NCBI RefSeq assembly: GCF_902859915.1
Contig: NZ_CADIKK010000002.1
Span: forward strand, 62,001-126,000
DNA from: Paraburkholderia ultramafica
GTDB taxonomy: Bacteria > Pseudomonadota > Gammaproteobacteria > Burkholderiales > Burkholderiaceae
Direction: 5' to 3'
DNA length: 64,000 bases
Part shown: one piece after another, positions 37,248 to 45,850 of the stretch
Layout: the number at the start of each line of letters is the position of its first letter
How positions within the stretch are numbered: position 1 is the first letter of the stretch
Program-made: the position numbers and the translations under genes
The notes under the pieces: generated by a model
Database searches by the model: none
Seen by the model: the letters and a program-made list of their open reading frames with translations, nothing else
What the model was told of the DNA's origin: nothing

Positions 37248-38378
37248 TCAAGCCGGATCGTCGGCACGCGGAAGTGATACTGAAAACAAGGTCTCCACAT
37301 CGTTGGACCGCACTTCGATCGCGCCGTGATGGGCCTTGGCGATTTCGCTTGCGATATACAGACCCAGGCCAAGGTTACCCGCCCTGTCGTCTGTGCCCTC
37401 ATGGACCGACCCACGCATCAACGGATCGAACATACGCTCAAGCATTGACGCCTCGATAGCGGGTCCACAGTTGCTTACCTCGATACGAACATGCGTTACG
37501 TCGCCAGTCACCGTCACGCACACGGGAGTGTCTTGCGCTCCATACTTGATTGCATTAGTGACAAGGTTTCCCAGCAATTGCTGCAGGCGCGGGCCGTCCC
37601 AGACCCCCTGAGAGTCACCGCTTACACGCAACTCGATCTGTCGGTCAGGATGAATGGCTCGTAGTTCGTCCAACTCGTCATCAAGCACATTCGCCAGATT
37701 GACGCTCGTGGGCGTTATTTTGATGCCCAAGCCAAGTTTGGTCCTGTTGAAATCGGTGATGTCATCAAGCAATGCCTGCATTCGGGCTCCGCTGCGGATC
37801 AGCCGGGCGGCGGCACCCGATACCCGGTCCCCGGCATTAAGTGCCGCCAGATACGACGCAGTGACCTGAATCGCCTGAAGGGGATTCCGCATGTCATGGC
37901 CCAGCATGCCAAGCAGGAGGTTACGGTTTTGCTCGACCTGCATACTGAATAAGGTGACCGATTCAGCCAGCGCCTGATCGATCGCTTCGTTGAAGCGGAT
38001 TACGTCGTCCAGATCAGGCGATTCGGGCACGCAATCGTCCATCCAAAGGCGCAGCACGCTCGCGCGCAGTGCGCGATATTCAGCGGCGAGCTGATTGATA
38101 TTGAAGCCCGCCCGTGCCCTCAGAAGAGCATGTGTTTGTGCGGCTGTTTCGGTCGCATCGGTGAGCCGGGGGGCCCTCCCCAATGATTTTTCACGTTGGG
38201 CCTCTCTGGTCTGCGAACTTCGCAAGTCCTTTGCCACGGCATGCAGGATCTGCTCCGCGTGATCGCGCAACCCCAACGATTCCATGTTTGCCGCCGCCGG
38301 CAGGAGGGTAGCGGCGAACGCCTCCCATTGCGCGAGAATCGGCTCCATGTCTCTCAAGATAAAGTCAGCCAGTCGCAT
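37248..38378 (-). CDS. Sensor histidine kinase with RsbR-like N-terminus
   Basis: This is a 376-residue cytoplasmic kinase without membrane segments. The N-terminal 150 residues (MRLADFILRDMEPILAQWEAF) resemble the RsbRD-type sensor domain seen in soluble proteobacterial kinases. The dimerisation helix with the phospho-acceptor His is LLGMLGHDMRNPLQAIQ. The ATPase domain shows LLGNLVTNAIKYGAQ (N box) and NLGLGLYIASEIAKAHHG (G2 box). ATG 38378 has GGAGA before it; four codons upstream there is only a TTG. No response regulator gene is adjacent, so it is an orphan kinase. Confidence 0.87.
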   Translation of the reverse strand: MRLADFILRDMEPILAQWEAFAATLLPAAANMESLGLRDHAEQILHAVAKDLRSSQTREAQREKSLGRAPRLTDATETAAQTHALLRARAGFNINQLAAEYRALRASVLRLWMDDCVPESPDLDDVIRFNEAIDQALAESVTLFSMQVEQNRNLLLGMLGHDMRNPLQAIQVTASYLAALNAGDRVSGAAARLIRSGARMQALLDDITDFNRTKLGLGIKITPTSVNLANVLDDELDELRAIHPDRQIELRVSGDSQGVWDGPRLQQLLGNLVTNAIKYGAQDTPVCVTVTGDVTHVRIEVSNCGPAIEASMLERMFDPLMRGSVHEGTDDRAGNLGLGLYIASEIAKAHHGAIEVRSNDVETLFSVSLPRADDPA

Positions 38379-38390
38379 GGGCGTCTCCAA

Positions 38391-38700
38391 AACGGGAACG
38401 AAGCGTCGAGGTCCGATTAATGCAACTATGTTACGCGGAAATCAGGGGCGAACTTTGAGCAGCAGAAAGCCCGCCGGCCAACGGACAGAACAGACAGTGC
38501 AGTCATGCCTTAAGCCAGGGACGCCTGACCAAATGCAGCTCCCCCAACTTTTGCACGCCCTCACGCAAGGCGACCGATCCCGATCTCAAGGTACGAAATT
38601 TGCGCGACCTCATGTCATGCGTCGCGAGACGGCCGACGCATTGCCCGGTATGCGCGTCGTGCCGGTATCGAGTATCGCGTTTGCCACGTCGGAGACCGCC
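38391..38700. other. Divergent region between the kinase and Nramp genes
   Basis: This 310-bp region stays open in the frame of the Nramp gene, but the peptide has no membrane character or similarity. I see no clear promoter or metal-responsive (MntR- or Fur-like) palindrome. Confidence 0.35.
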
Positions 38701-39996
38701 ATGACTACCAATATCGATCCGACGGCTGCGCCGCAGAGCCAAACCGACCCATGGCTGGGGAAACTGGGCCCAGGCCTCGTGACCGGGGCTGCAGATGACG
38801 ATCCCAGCGGCATCGCGACGTACTCGCAGGCCGGCGCAGCCTTCGGCTACAACATTCTATGGACCGTGCTGCTGACCTATCCGCTAATGGTTGCGATCCA
38901 GATGATCAGCGCAAGAATCGGCCGGGCAAGCGGCCACGGGCTGGCGACGAACCTGCGGCGTCACTATCCGGTTTCGCTGCTCTATGGTGCGGTCACACTG
39001 CTGCTGGTCGCCAATACGATCAACATCGCGGCGGACCTGTCAGCCATGGGCGCCGCCGTCAACCTGCTCGTGGGAGGTCCCACTCGCGTTTATACAATCG
39101 CGCTGGCCGCGCTGTCGCTCGTGTTGCAGGTCTTTGTGCCGTACAAGCGATACGTCCGCGTGCTCAAGTGGCTGACGCTTGCACTGCTCGCCTATGTCGG
39201 GGTCGTGTTCGCCGTCAGGATTCCGTGGATGACCGTTGCCGTTCGGACTGTCGTTCCGCACATTACGTGGAGCGGCAGCTACGCGACGACAATCGTCGCG
39301 GTATTGGGTACGACCATCAGCCCCTATCTGTTTTTCTGGCAGGCGTCACAGGAGGTCGAGGAACTTCAGGCGGCCGACGGCGAAGTTGCGCTAAAGAAAG
39401 CGCCGTCGCAGGGCCGGCGGCAACTCGAACGCATCGGCATCGACACCTGGATCGGTATGGGCTTTTCGAACCTCATCGCGTTTTTCATCCTGCTGACGGC
39501 CGCCGCGACACTCCACGCACATGGCGTGACCGATATCCAGACCTCGTCGCAGGCCGCTGCCGCGCTCGAGCCGATCGCCGGAAAATTCGCGTTCCTGCTG
39601 TTCAGTGTCGGTATTGTCGGTACCGGACTGCTTGCGCTACCGGTGCTGGCGGGGTCCGCCGCCTACGCGATGGCCGGTGCATTCAGCTGGAAGAGCAGTC
39701 TGGAACATGAACCGAGGCTCGCGAAGCGGTTTTACGCGATCATTGTTCTCGCGACACTTGCCGGTCTCGCGCTGGGTTTCACGTCACTCGATCCGATCAA
39801 GGCGCTTTACTGGAGCGCCGTCATTAACGGCGTGGCGTCGGTCCCGATCATGGTGCTGATGATGAAAATGGCCTCCCATCCCCGCGTCATGGGCGAGTTC
39901 TGCATACGGGGAACCCTGCGGATCGTCGGCTGGATGGCGACCATTGTGATGGGCATTGCCGTCGCGACGATGTTCGTGATCTCCGCGGTGACGTAA
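38701..39996 (+). CDS. Nramp-family divalent metal transporter, atypical
   Basis: This is a 431-residue inner-membrane protein with about 11 membrane segments and the overall Nramp pattern (GPGLVTGAADDDPSGIATYSQ in TM1, LVANTINIAADLSAMGAA in TM3). The residues that bind metal in classical members are changed. The TM1 DPGN becomes DPSG, and the TM6 MPH region reads LGTTISPYLFFWQASQEVEE, without the conserved methionine and histidine. Such divergent members exist widely, but their substrates are mostly unknown. ATG 38701 is preceded by GGAG. Mn2+ or Mg2+ transport, or something quite different, is possible. Confidence 0.85.
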   Translation: MTTNIDPTAAPQSQTDPWLGKLGPGLVTGAADDDPSGIATYSQAGAAFGYNILWTVLLTYPLMVAIQMISARIGRASGHGLATNLRRHYPVSLLYGAVTLLLVANTINIAADLSAMGAAVNLLVGGPTRVYTIALAALSLVLQVFVPYKRYVRVLKWLTLALLAYVGVVFAVRIPWMTVAVRTVVPHITWSGSYATTIVAVLGTTISPYLFFWQASQEVEELQAADGEVALKKAPSQGRRQLERIGIDTWIGMGFSNLIAFFILLTAAATLHAHGVTDIQTSSQAAAALEPIAGKFAFLLFSVGIVGTGLLALPVLAGSAAYAMAGAFSWKSSLEHEPRLAKRFYAIIVLATLAGLALGFTSLDPIKALYWSAVINGVASVPIMVLMMKMASHPRVMGEFCIRGTLRIVGWMATIVMGIAVATMFVISAVT

Positions 39997-40266
39997 TCGC
40001 CGCGAGCGGGGTTTCATGAGCGGGGCAGTGCAATCTGCATGCCGGTGACACCGCAAACGCTGTTCCCGGCACGCACCGTCGAGGGATACCCTGTTTAGTC
40101 ACCGCCACACGGATCAGTGTTCGACTGCCTTCCGATTGAAGGTTTAAAGGGAGGGACGACGATCATGCCGCCGAAAAGGTCGCAGACCGCGGGCACGTTC
40201 GCGCGGAGCCCGCGCGGGTATGCCGCTTGCGACCGTACCAGCATCATCTTTTTCAGGAGGTGGATC

Positions 40267-40743
40267 ATGGGCTCTATCAACCCGCAACGTGGCACCCGCC
40301 GTGGCGGAGCGAACATCGTGGGCGGTGGTGTCGGCGCAGGGCCGGGGCCGGACATCATGGCTGCGGCAACGCTCGATGGAAACAAGGTCATGTCCTCGGA
40401 CGGCGAACACGTAGGCAAGATCTCCGACATCATGCTGGACGTCCAGAACGGACGCATCGCCTATGCTGTGCTGTCCGAGGGAGGTTTCCTCGGGATGGGT
40501 TCTAACCTGCACGCCATTCCGTGGAATGCGCTCACGCTCGACACGGATGAGAAGTGCTTCTATGTCGACATAGCAGCGCAGCTCCTCAAGGACGATTCGG
40601 GGTTCGACAAGGATCACTGGCCAATGATGGCGGATCCGAAGTGGGGAGCTTCAACGCACAGCTACTACAACAGGCAGCCGTACTGGATAACAACCCAGGA
40701 AGTGATGGACGACGACCTTTCGACCAGGCCAGGCGAGCATTAG
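40267..40743 (+). CDS. PRC-barrel domain protein
   Basis: This is a 158-residue cytoplasmic protein. Residues about 36-115 form a PRC-barrel: GNKVMSSDGEHVGKISDIML, NGRIAYAVLSEGGFLGMGSN, then HAIPWNALTLDTDEKCFYVD. The C-terminal tail is aromatic and acidic (HSYYNRQPYWITTQ). ATG 40267 has a perfect AGGAGG upstream, which suggests high expression. PRC-barrel proteins of this kind occur in stress-related clusters of proteobacteria. No enzyme function is implied. Confidence 0.88.
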   Translation: MGSINPQRGTRRGGANIVGGGVGAGPGPDIMAAATLDGNKVMSSDGEHVGKISDIMLDVQNGRIAYAVLSEGGFLGMGSNLHAIPWNALTLDTDEKCFYVDIAAQLLKDDSGFDKDHWPMMADPKWGASTHSYYNRQPYWITTQEVMDDDLSTRPGEH

Positions 40744-40770
40744 AAACTGAGCGGAGGGTTAGCCTGTCGC

Positions 40771-40812
40771 AATGGATCTCTACACCGCCGCGTTCTACGT
40801 GGTGGCGTAGAG
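40771..40812. other. Imperfect hairpin after the PRC-barrel gene
   Basis: TCTCTAC and GTAGAGA arms enclose a GC-rich, partly paired interior, 28 bp after the PRC-barrel stop. There is no T-tract. It is a possible terminator. Confidence 0.35.
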
Positions 40813-40974
40813 ACCCGGCCATCAGGCAAGGCCGTCACCCCGCACGGATCCCGCAATGGACCGTTTGAGTCAAACCTGCTAAGCACGCATCAGTCGGATG
40901 TCCGTCCCTGCCGATTGCGCAAGCGCCCTGCCTTCACCTGTCGAGGCGTGACTGCCTGCCCGGCGGCTGCCGGA

Positions 40975-41847
40975 TCAACGCAATTCGACGCACATCGGCT
41001 GGTGATCCGAAGCGCGGCTGTGCGGCTCGACATCGCACACTGCAATCCGTGGCATGAGGTTATCCGTGACGAAGATGAAGTCGCACGCGAAGGGGCCTTC
41101 GGGCCACTGCTCGCGATCGTACAGACCGACGGTGGCGGCGCGCAACTCGCCAGGGTGCGCGCAAGCCCATGCGTCGACGAAGGCGGGAGCGTCTGGAATG
41201 GGGTCGAGCATCCGGCGATACGCGGCATCCTCGAACGCGCTGTTGAAGTCGCCACAGAGAATGGCGCTCGTCGGCCGCGCTGTGTCGGCGAACGGACTGT
41301 CCAGTTTTTCGCCCTTCGCGGGACGACGCGCATGATCGCACGCTTCGTGATGCAACGCCCGCAGTCTTCCGACTTGCGCGAGCCGCTGAATTTCCGAATA
41401 GAACTCCAGATGCGTGCTGATGATACGCAGCGGGCCGATATTGGTCTCGATTACCGCTTCGAGCGCGACGCGCAGCATCGATGGTTTGGCCGGATCCGCC
41501 GGCCACGGCAGTGAATGCCGAAGCACTTGCCTGACGGGCAATCGGGTCACGATAGCATTGCCGAATTGCCGGCGTTGACGGCCCGCCCCCGGCGACGGAA
41601 GATCGGAGCCGATCGCGTCGATGACCGTCATGTCCGGCAGCAGCCCGGCCAACTCGGAGAACTGGTCGGCGCACGGGTGGCCCTTCAGTCCGCCGGCTGC
41701 CGGCTCCCGGTCGAAGCCGCGTGTGACTTCCTGTAGGCACATGACGTCGAAGTCGCATAGCGCACGCGCTTCCCGCACGATCCGGCCGAGGTCCACCTGG
41801 CCGTCCACACCGCAACCCCACTGAATGTTCCAGTCGACGAGCTTCAT
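40975..41847 (-). CDS. Endonuclease/exonuclease/phosphatase (EEP) family protein
   Basis: This is a 290-residue metal-dependent phosphoesterase of the EEP fold. Motifs appear in order: KLVDWNIQW (Asn metal ligand), MCLQEV (catalytic Glu), RIISTHLEFYSE (His), ILCGDFNSAF (Asp-x-Asn) and ASDHQPMCVEL (final Asp-His). There is no signal peptide. ATG 41847 has GGGAGG before it. Members cleave DNA, phospholipids or inositol phosphates; nothing here selects among these. It stands alone. Confidence 0.88.
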   Translation of the reverse strand: MKLVDWNIQWGCGVDGQVDLGRIVREARALCDFDVMCLQEVTRGFDREPAAGGLKGHPCADQFSELAGLLPDMTVIDAIGSDLPSPGAGRQRRQFGNAIVTRLPVRQVLRHSLPWPADPAKPSMLRVALEAVIETNIGPLRIISTHLEFYSEIQRLAQVGRLRALHHEACDHARRPAKGEKLDSPFADTARPTSAILCGDFNSAFEDAAYRRMLDPIPDAPAFVDAWACAHPGELRAATVGLYDREQWPEGPFACDFIFVTDNLMPRIAVCDVEPHSRASDHQPMCVELR

Positions 41848-42229
41848 GGCGTCCTCCCAGGCAAGGCAAGTTACCAGTTTATCGCTGCGTTACCGATGCG
41901 TTGCGGGCTGGCGTCCCGCCATCGTCGGCGTAATTGCGCTCAACCGGATCGCGGATTGCTGGTTCGTATCTGTCTCGTTCGACCTGGTGAATGTGGTGTA
42001 ACGAATGAGCAAGGCGGCTGCCTGTCCATTGCGCGTTTTGGCACGCGCCTGCACCTGATGCTGCTAAACGGAGCGGCGAGCACGTTTCGATGGTCGGTCC
42101 GACTCCACCAACGGCAGGGCGCATCGAGCGTGACGCGTGAGCACCCCCTATGCGAAGCGACCGAGAGGCCGCTTCGCGTCACGGCCCCACTCACGGCACC
42201 GACTGCACAAAGGCGGCGCGCATGGGCAA
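41848..42229. other. Intergenic region with a short hairpin
   Basis: No gene is recognisable in about 380 bp. A perfect 8-bp stem GCGAAGCG/CGCTTCGC with a 10-nt loop lies at 42152-42177, without a T-tract. It lies downstream of the interrupted small membrane-protein gene that reads leftward, and could be its transcript end. Confidence 0.4.
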
Positions 42230-42487
42230 TCAGGGCAGCGCGTAAGCAATCACATAGTCGCCCATCCTGGTGCCAAACGCGTTGAATACCGCATATACCA
42301 TCACCACACCGCTGATGATCAGCGTGACGCCCAGTGCGATGGCCGGCGACTTCGGCGACGCGGCGAAGCGGCGATAGACGAACGGTAGCAGCAGCCAGAT
42401 ACCGCCGATCAGCAGCTATATCCCCGACAGGGCCGCAAAGACGACGGTCAGCGCGCGCGCTATCGAAAAAGAGTCGGACCTTTGCAT
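42230..42487 (-). pseudogene. Small two-segment membrane protein with an in-frame stop
   Basis: From ATG 42487, behind GGAGG, the sequence reads MQRSDSFSIARALTVVFAAL-SGI, then a TAG at codon 24 (42416-42418), then LLIGGIWLLLPFVYRRFAAS, AIALGVTLIISGVVMVYAVF and an end at TGA 42230. Apart from the stop it is an 85-residue protein with two hydrophobic segments and no frameshift. The stop falls inside the first membrane helix; a Tyr or Gln codon may have been lost by one substitution. I do not recognise a family. Confidence 0.65.
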
Positions 42488-42638
42488 CCTGCTACCTCCA
42501 GAGAATACTGCAGCGGGAAGAGACGAACGCCCGGCGAGCGAGATGACTTGATCTATCCAAAGTCAAGACCGACGTTCGATCAGCGCTGGCACGATTCATA
42601 CCGCGCTGCGCTCAACGGCGTCATGTGCCCCTCATTCC

Positions 42639-43964
42639 TCACGCCCTCACACACCGAAACCCCGCATACACATACTGATAATGCGGCTGAAACCAGTTTC
42701 GGAAAGCCGGTCGCAGCATGCAGCGCGCAGTGCGCGCCGAACCGCCTTTGAGCACGTAATGCTGCCCGTCGAAAAAATTGGCCGAATAGCCGAGATAAAA
42801 CGGAAACGCTTCGAAGCCGGGCAGCGCGTCGAATACCGTCGAGGTCCATTCCCAGCCATTGCCGAATTGACCTTCCACGCCGAACGCGCTGACGTTCTCC
42901 GGATGCGCGTCGACCGGCTTCGGATCCCAACTGCGAAAATCGAAATTGCCCGACGCCGCGAGCGGTGCGCCGTGTGCCGCACGTTGCCATTGCGCCTCGG
43001 TGGGTAAGGCCTTGCCGGCCCAGCGTGCGTAAGCGCTGGCTTCAGCATGGCTCACGTACACGGGCCAGTCGAGCGGCAACGGCACTTCGTCGAACATCGT
43101 GCGCAGCATCCATGCGCCATCCACGCCGCCTGTTTCGACACTTGCCTCGCGCCGCGACCAGCAGGCGGGATGCTCGATGTGCTCGGCCTCCTTCCATGCC
43201 CAATCTTTCTCCGACCACCACTTCGGTTCACGATAGCCGCCGCCCTCGATGAACTCGAGAAACGCGCCGTTCGTCACCATGTGGCGATCGATCTCGAAGG
43301 CGGGCACGTCGATACGCATTTCGCCGAACTCGTTGTCCCAACCGAAATGGCCGGCATCGCGCGACATGCCGAGCACCGTTGCGCCGGCCGGCACGCTGAT
43401 CATCGACGACAACGCTTCCCGACGGTCTGGATGCGTCACCACGGCCTCGCGCAGTTCGGTGACCTTCTGTGCAAGAGGCAATTGATGAAGCATGTACGCC
43501 AGCGTTTCGGCATGCATCAACCGATGTTCGATCGCGACGTTCAGCAGTTGCCCGGATACCTCAGCATGCGCGCCGTCACGGCCGAACTGCGCCACATCCG
43601 CGCGGCCAGCGAGCGCATGGTCGATCTGCTCGCGCGCCCGCAACGCATACTCGCGTACGGTGTCGAGCGACGGCCAGTCACCCGGTTGATCGGTCGGGAA
43701 GCTGCCGTCGACAGGGTCGATGCCGAAAGCGAAAAGCTGGTCGAGTTCAGGCGCGAACGCGGGCAACTCGCACACGCGGTGATCGAGCAGATTGCGATCG
43801 AAAGCTTCCAGATGGCCGATGTAAAACACCATCCGGTGCCGCTCACGGATCGGCCGTTCATACAGAAATTCGGGTTTGACGATCGCAAACAATGCGTCAG
43901 TGATCTGACGCGCGTCGATCAGACGCTGGACGAGCGGGTGACGTGGGGCGGGGTCGCGATTCAT
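42639..43964 (-). CDS. egtB: EgtB-like DinB/FGE-sulfatase domain oxygenase
   Basis: This is a 441-residue protein. The N-terminal DinB-like helical bundle supplies candidate iron ligands in FYIGHLEAFDRN and in VAIEHRLMHAETLAYML (His-x3-His). The C-terminal formylglycine-generating-enzyme-like domain runs from SVPAGATVLGMSRDAGHFGW through NEFGEMRIDVPAFEIDRHMV to LKGGSARTARCMLRPAFRNWF. This is the architecture of EgtB, the iron sulfoxide synthase of ergothioneine synthesis, and of close paralogues (EgtB/OvoA/SenA group). No EgtD methyltransferase gene is in the window, so the exact substrate is uncertain. Confidence 0.83.
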   Translation of the reverse strand: MNRDPAPRHPLVQRLIDARQITDALFAIVKPEFLYERPIRERHRMVFYIGHLEAFDRNLLDHRVCELPAFAPELDQLFAFGIDPVDGSFPTDQPGDWPSLDTVREYALRAREQIDHALAGRADVAQFGRDGAHAEVSGQLLNVAIEHRLMHAETLAYMLHQLPLAQKVTELREAVVTHPDRREALSSMISVPAGATVLGMSRDAGHFGWDNEFGEMRIDVPAFEIDRHMVTNGAFLEFIEGGGYREPKWWSEKDWAWKEAEHIEHPACWSRREASVETGGVDGAWMLRTMFDEVPLPLDWPVYVSHAEASAYARWAGKALPTEAQWQRAAHGAPLAASGNFDFRSWDPKPVDAHPENVSAFGVEGQFGNGWEWTSTVFDALPGFEAFPFYLGYSANFFDGQHYVLKGGSARTARCMLRPAFRNWFQPHYQYVYAGFRCVRA

Positions 43965-44083
43965 TTCGCCGGGTCTCCTTGCGGGGGACGGACTAAAGAC
44001 TGTACCCGCTCGCAGGAGCCATGCCAAGGCGAAAGCGCGCTAAAAGAAGGTGGGCGGGCGCCGGCCAGCCCCCGGCATGCGCG

Positions 44084-44878
44084 TCAGATCTGCCGCAGGC
44101 CTGCCAGATCGACGATCCGGATGTGCTTGCCTTGTGTGTCGATCAGGCCGCGCTTTTGAAATCTTGACAGGGTGCGGCTCACGGTTTCGAGCGTCATGCC
44201 TAGGTAGCTGCCCATGTCCTCGCGCGTCATGCGCAAGTTGAATTCGGCCGAAGAATAGCCTCGTTGCGCATTGCGCTCCGACACGTCTAGCAGGAAGGCG
44301 GCGACCCGTTCGTCCGCGGACAGTGAGCCGAGCATCATCATCTGCGCGGCTTCACGAACGATCTGCGCGCCCAGCAGTTTGTGCATGCGCTCCTGCATCG
44401 AGCTGATTTCGCGGCACAGCAGCTTGAGCGCGCTGTAGGGGACGATGCAGACTGTGCTGTCTTCGAGGGCGACGGCGCTGCATGCGTGCACGTCCTCGCT
44501 GATGCCGTCGAGCCCGAGCGCTTCGCCGGCGAGGCGCAGCCCCGTGACCTGCTCGCGGCCGTCACGGTGCGCCATGACGGTTTTCAGCGACCCGGAACGC
44601 ACCGCGTAAATGCTGTCGAAATGGTCGCCGCTGCGATACAGGGCTTCGCCGCGCTGTACGGAGCGCGCCGTGCAGATGAGCGTTTCCAGCTTCGAGAGTT
44701 CGTCGGACGACAGGCCTTGGGGCATGCAGAGCTGCCGCATCGAACAGCTCGAGCAGCGAGCGGCGGTGCGAGCGGTCGCCCGCACCGGTGCCGCCCGCCG
44801 GCCGCTGCGCGCCGGCGACGAACTTGCGGCGGAACCGTCGGTGCCGGTGGAGCGGGTAACAGCGGAAGGAGTAAGCAT
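44084..44878 (-). CDS. fnr: Fnr-type oxygen-sensing regulator
   Basis: This is a 264-residue Crp/Fnr-family factor. An N-terminal cysteine cluster, CSSCSMRQLC, plus a later Cys in DVHACSAVALED give the four ligands of a 4Fe-4S cluster. The cNMP-like sensor domain follows (GDHFDSIYAVRSGSLKTVM), and the DNA-binding helix MTREDMGSYLGMTLETVSRTLSRF has E-x2-S-R, as in Fnr. It should switch genes under low oxygen. A good FNR box sits before the UspA gene about 1 kb away. The first 40 residues are low-complexity Ala/Ser/Arg, so the true start may be further in. Confidence 0.9.
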   Translation of the reverse strand: MLTPSAVTRSTGTDGSAASSSPARSGRRAAPVRATARTAARCSSCSMRQLCMPQGLSSDELSKLETLICTARSVQRGEALYRSGDHFDSIYAVRSGSLKTVMAHRDGREQVTGLRLAGEALGLDGISEDVHACSAVALEDSTVCIVPYSALKLLCREISSMQERMHKLLGAQIVREAAQMMMLGSLSADERVAAFLLDVSERNAQRGYSSAEFNLRMTREDMGSYLGMTLETVSRTLSRFQKRGLIDTQGKHIRIVDLAGLRQI

Positions 44879-45125
44879 GTTCTGCGGGCGATTATCAGAG
44901 TGATGGCGGATTGTCCCACCCGCCGCACCCCCGATTTGGCGACATAGTGACGCGTTCAGTTGGTTAGGCGTCTTGAGCGATGTCGCGCTCTTGTGGGTGA
45001 ATGGGCTATGGACTGCTACGTATCTTGTGAGCGGGTGTATCGGCTCGGGTTTCAGCGATGAATTGCGTTGCGCGCTGCCGCCCTACGCACCAGGTGGCAG
45101 CCGCAATGCGCTTGGTAGCTGGCTC

Positions 45126-45593
45126 TCAGGCGGGTTCCTTATCCTGACCTGCGGCGGAGGGAATCAGCAGCACGGGTAAGGTTGCCTGGCGCACGCAGCG
45201 CTCGGCGACGCTGCCGAGGATCAGCCGTTGAAAACCGCGCCGACCATGCGTGCCCATGACCAGCAGGTCCGCATTGAATTCGGCGGCGGCCTTTAGCACG
45301 ATATCCGAAACATCGCCGAGCGAGGATGCCTCGCTGACGGCGGGGTCACCCTTCACGCCTTGTTCGGCCATGGTTTGGGCGAATTCCGCGCGGAGTTCCC
45401 TGCCTTCTTCGACCAGACGGTTGCGCAGTATGGACGGGTCGTAGCCGGGCGCTTCGAAATACATGGGCGTGTTTTCGACGACATAGAACGGCCGCAGAAC
45501 AGCACCGTTGGATTTGGCGAGCGCGAGGGCTGCTTCGAATGCACGGCGGGAAGTATGGCTGCCGTCGACAGCTACAAGAATGCGTGTGTACAT
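45126..45593 (-). CDS. Universal stress protein UspA family
   Basis: This 155-residue protein starts MYTRILVAVDGSHTSRRAFE and has the ATP-binding type motif GTHGRRGFQRLILGSVAERC (G-x2-G-x9-G-S) near the end. Single-domain Usp proteins with this motif bind ATP and are often induced by hypoxia. The start at ATG 45593 gives the canonical N-terminus; an upstream open extension is not family-like. The promoter region carries an FNR box, so expression is likely under the fnr gene just downstream. Confidence 0.9.
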   Translation of the reverse strand: MYTRILVAVDGSHTSRRAFEAALALAKSNGAVLRPFYVVENTPMYFEAPGYDPSILRNRLVEEGRELRAEFAQTMAEQGVKGDPAVSEASSLGDVSDIVLKAAAEFNADLLVMGTHGRRGFQRLILGSVAERCVRQATLPVLLIPSAAGQDKEPA

Positions 45594-45648
45594 ATCGACT
45601 CCGCGTCTGAAAAATGCGCATGCCGCAGCCGTTTCACACGGCCAGGCT

Positions 45649-45669
45649 CGTTGGTCTTTTATACCAACG
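45649..45669. promoter_or_regulatory. Perfect palindrome in the UspA leader
   Basis: CGTTGGT-cttttat-ACCAACG lies just downstream of the predicted transcription start of the UspA gene. It would form a 7-bp hairpin in the 5' leader or act as an operator for an unknown protein. Confidence 0.45.
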
Positions 45670-45677
45670 AAGCTTAG

Positions 45678-45719
45678 ATCATTGCTGAAAAAGATGCACT
45701 CAACCAGGATGTAAATCAA
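45678..45719 (-). promoter_or_regulatory. FNR box and -10 element of the UspA gene
   Basis: On the minus strand TTGAT-TTAC-ATCCT (45706-45719) matches eight of ten positions of the FNR/Crp-type box TTGAT-N4-ATCAA. A -10-like AATGAT lies at 45678-45683, which places the box centre about 41.5 bases before the start. That is the class II activator position. Confidence 0.65.
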
Positions 45720-45850
45720 ACACTTGTCAAATTTTCGATGACGACGTTTTGGCCGGCAAGCCCGATATGACGGGCGTCGGCGACGCCTGGATCAACTCAG
45801 TACGCGTATCTGTAGTGAATCCTCGGCAGGGTTGGCCTTACAATTAGGAC

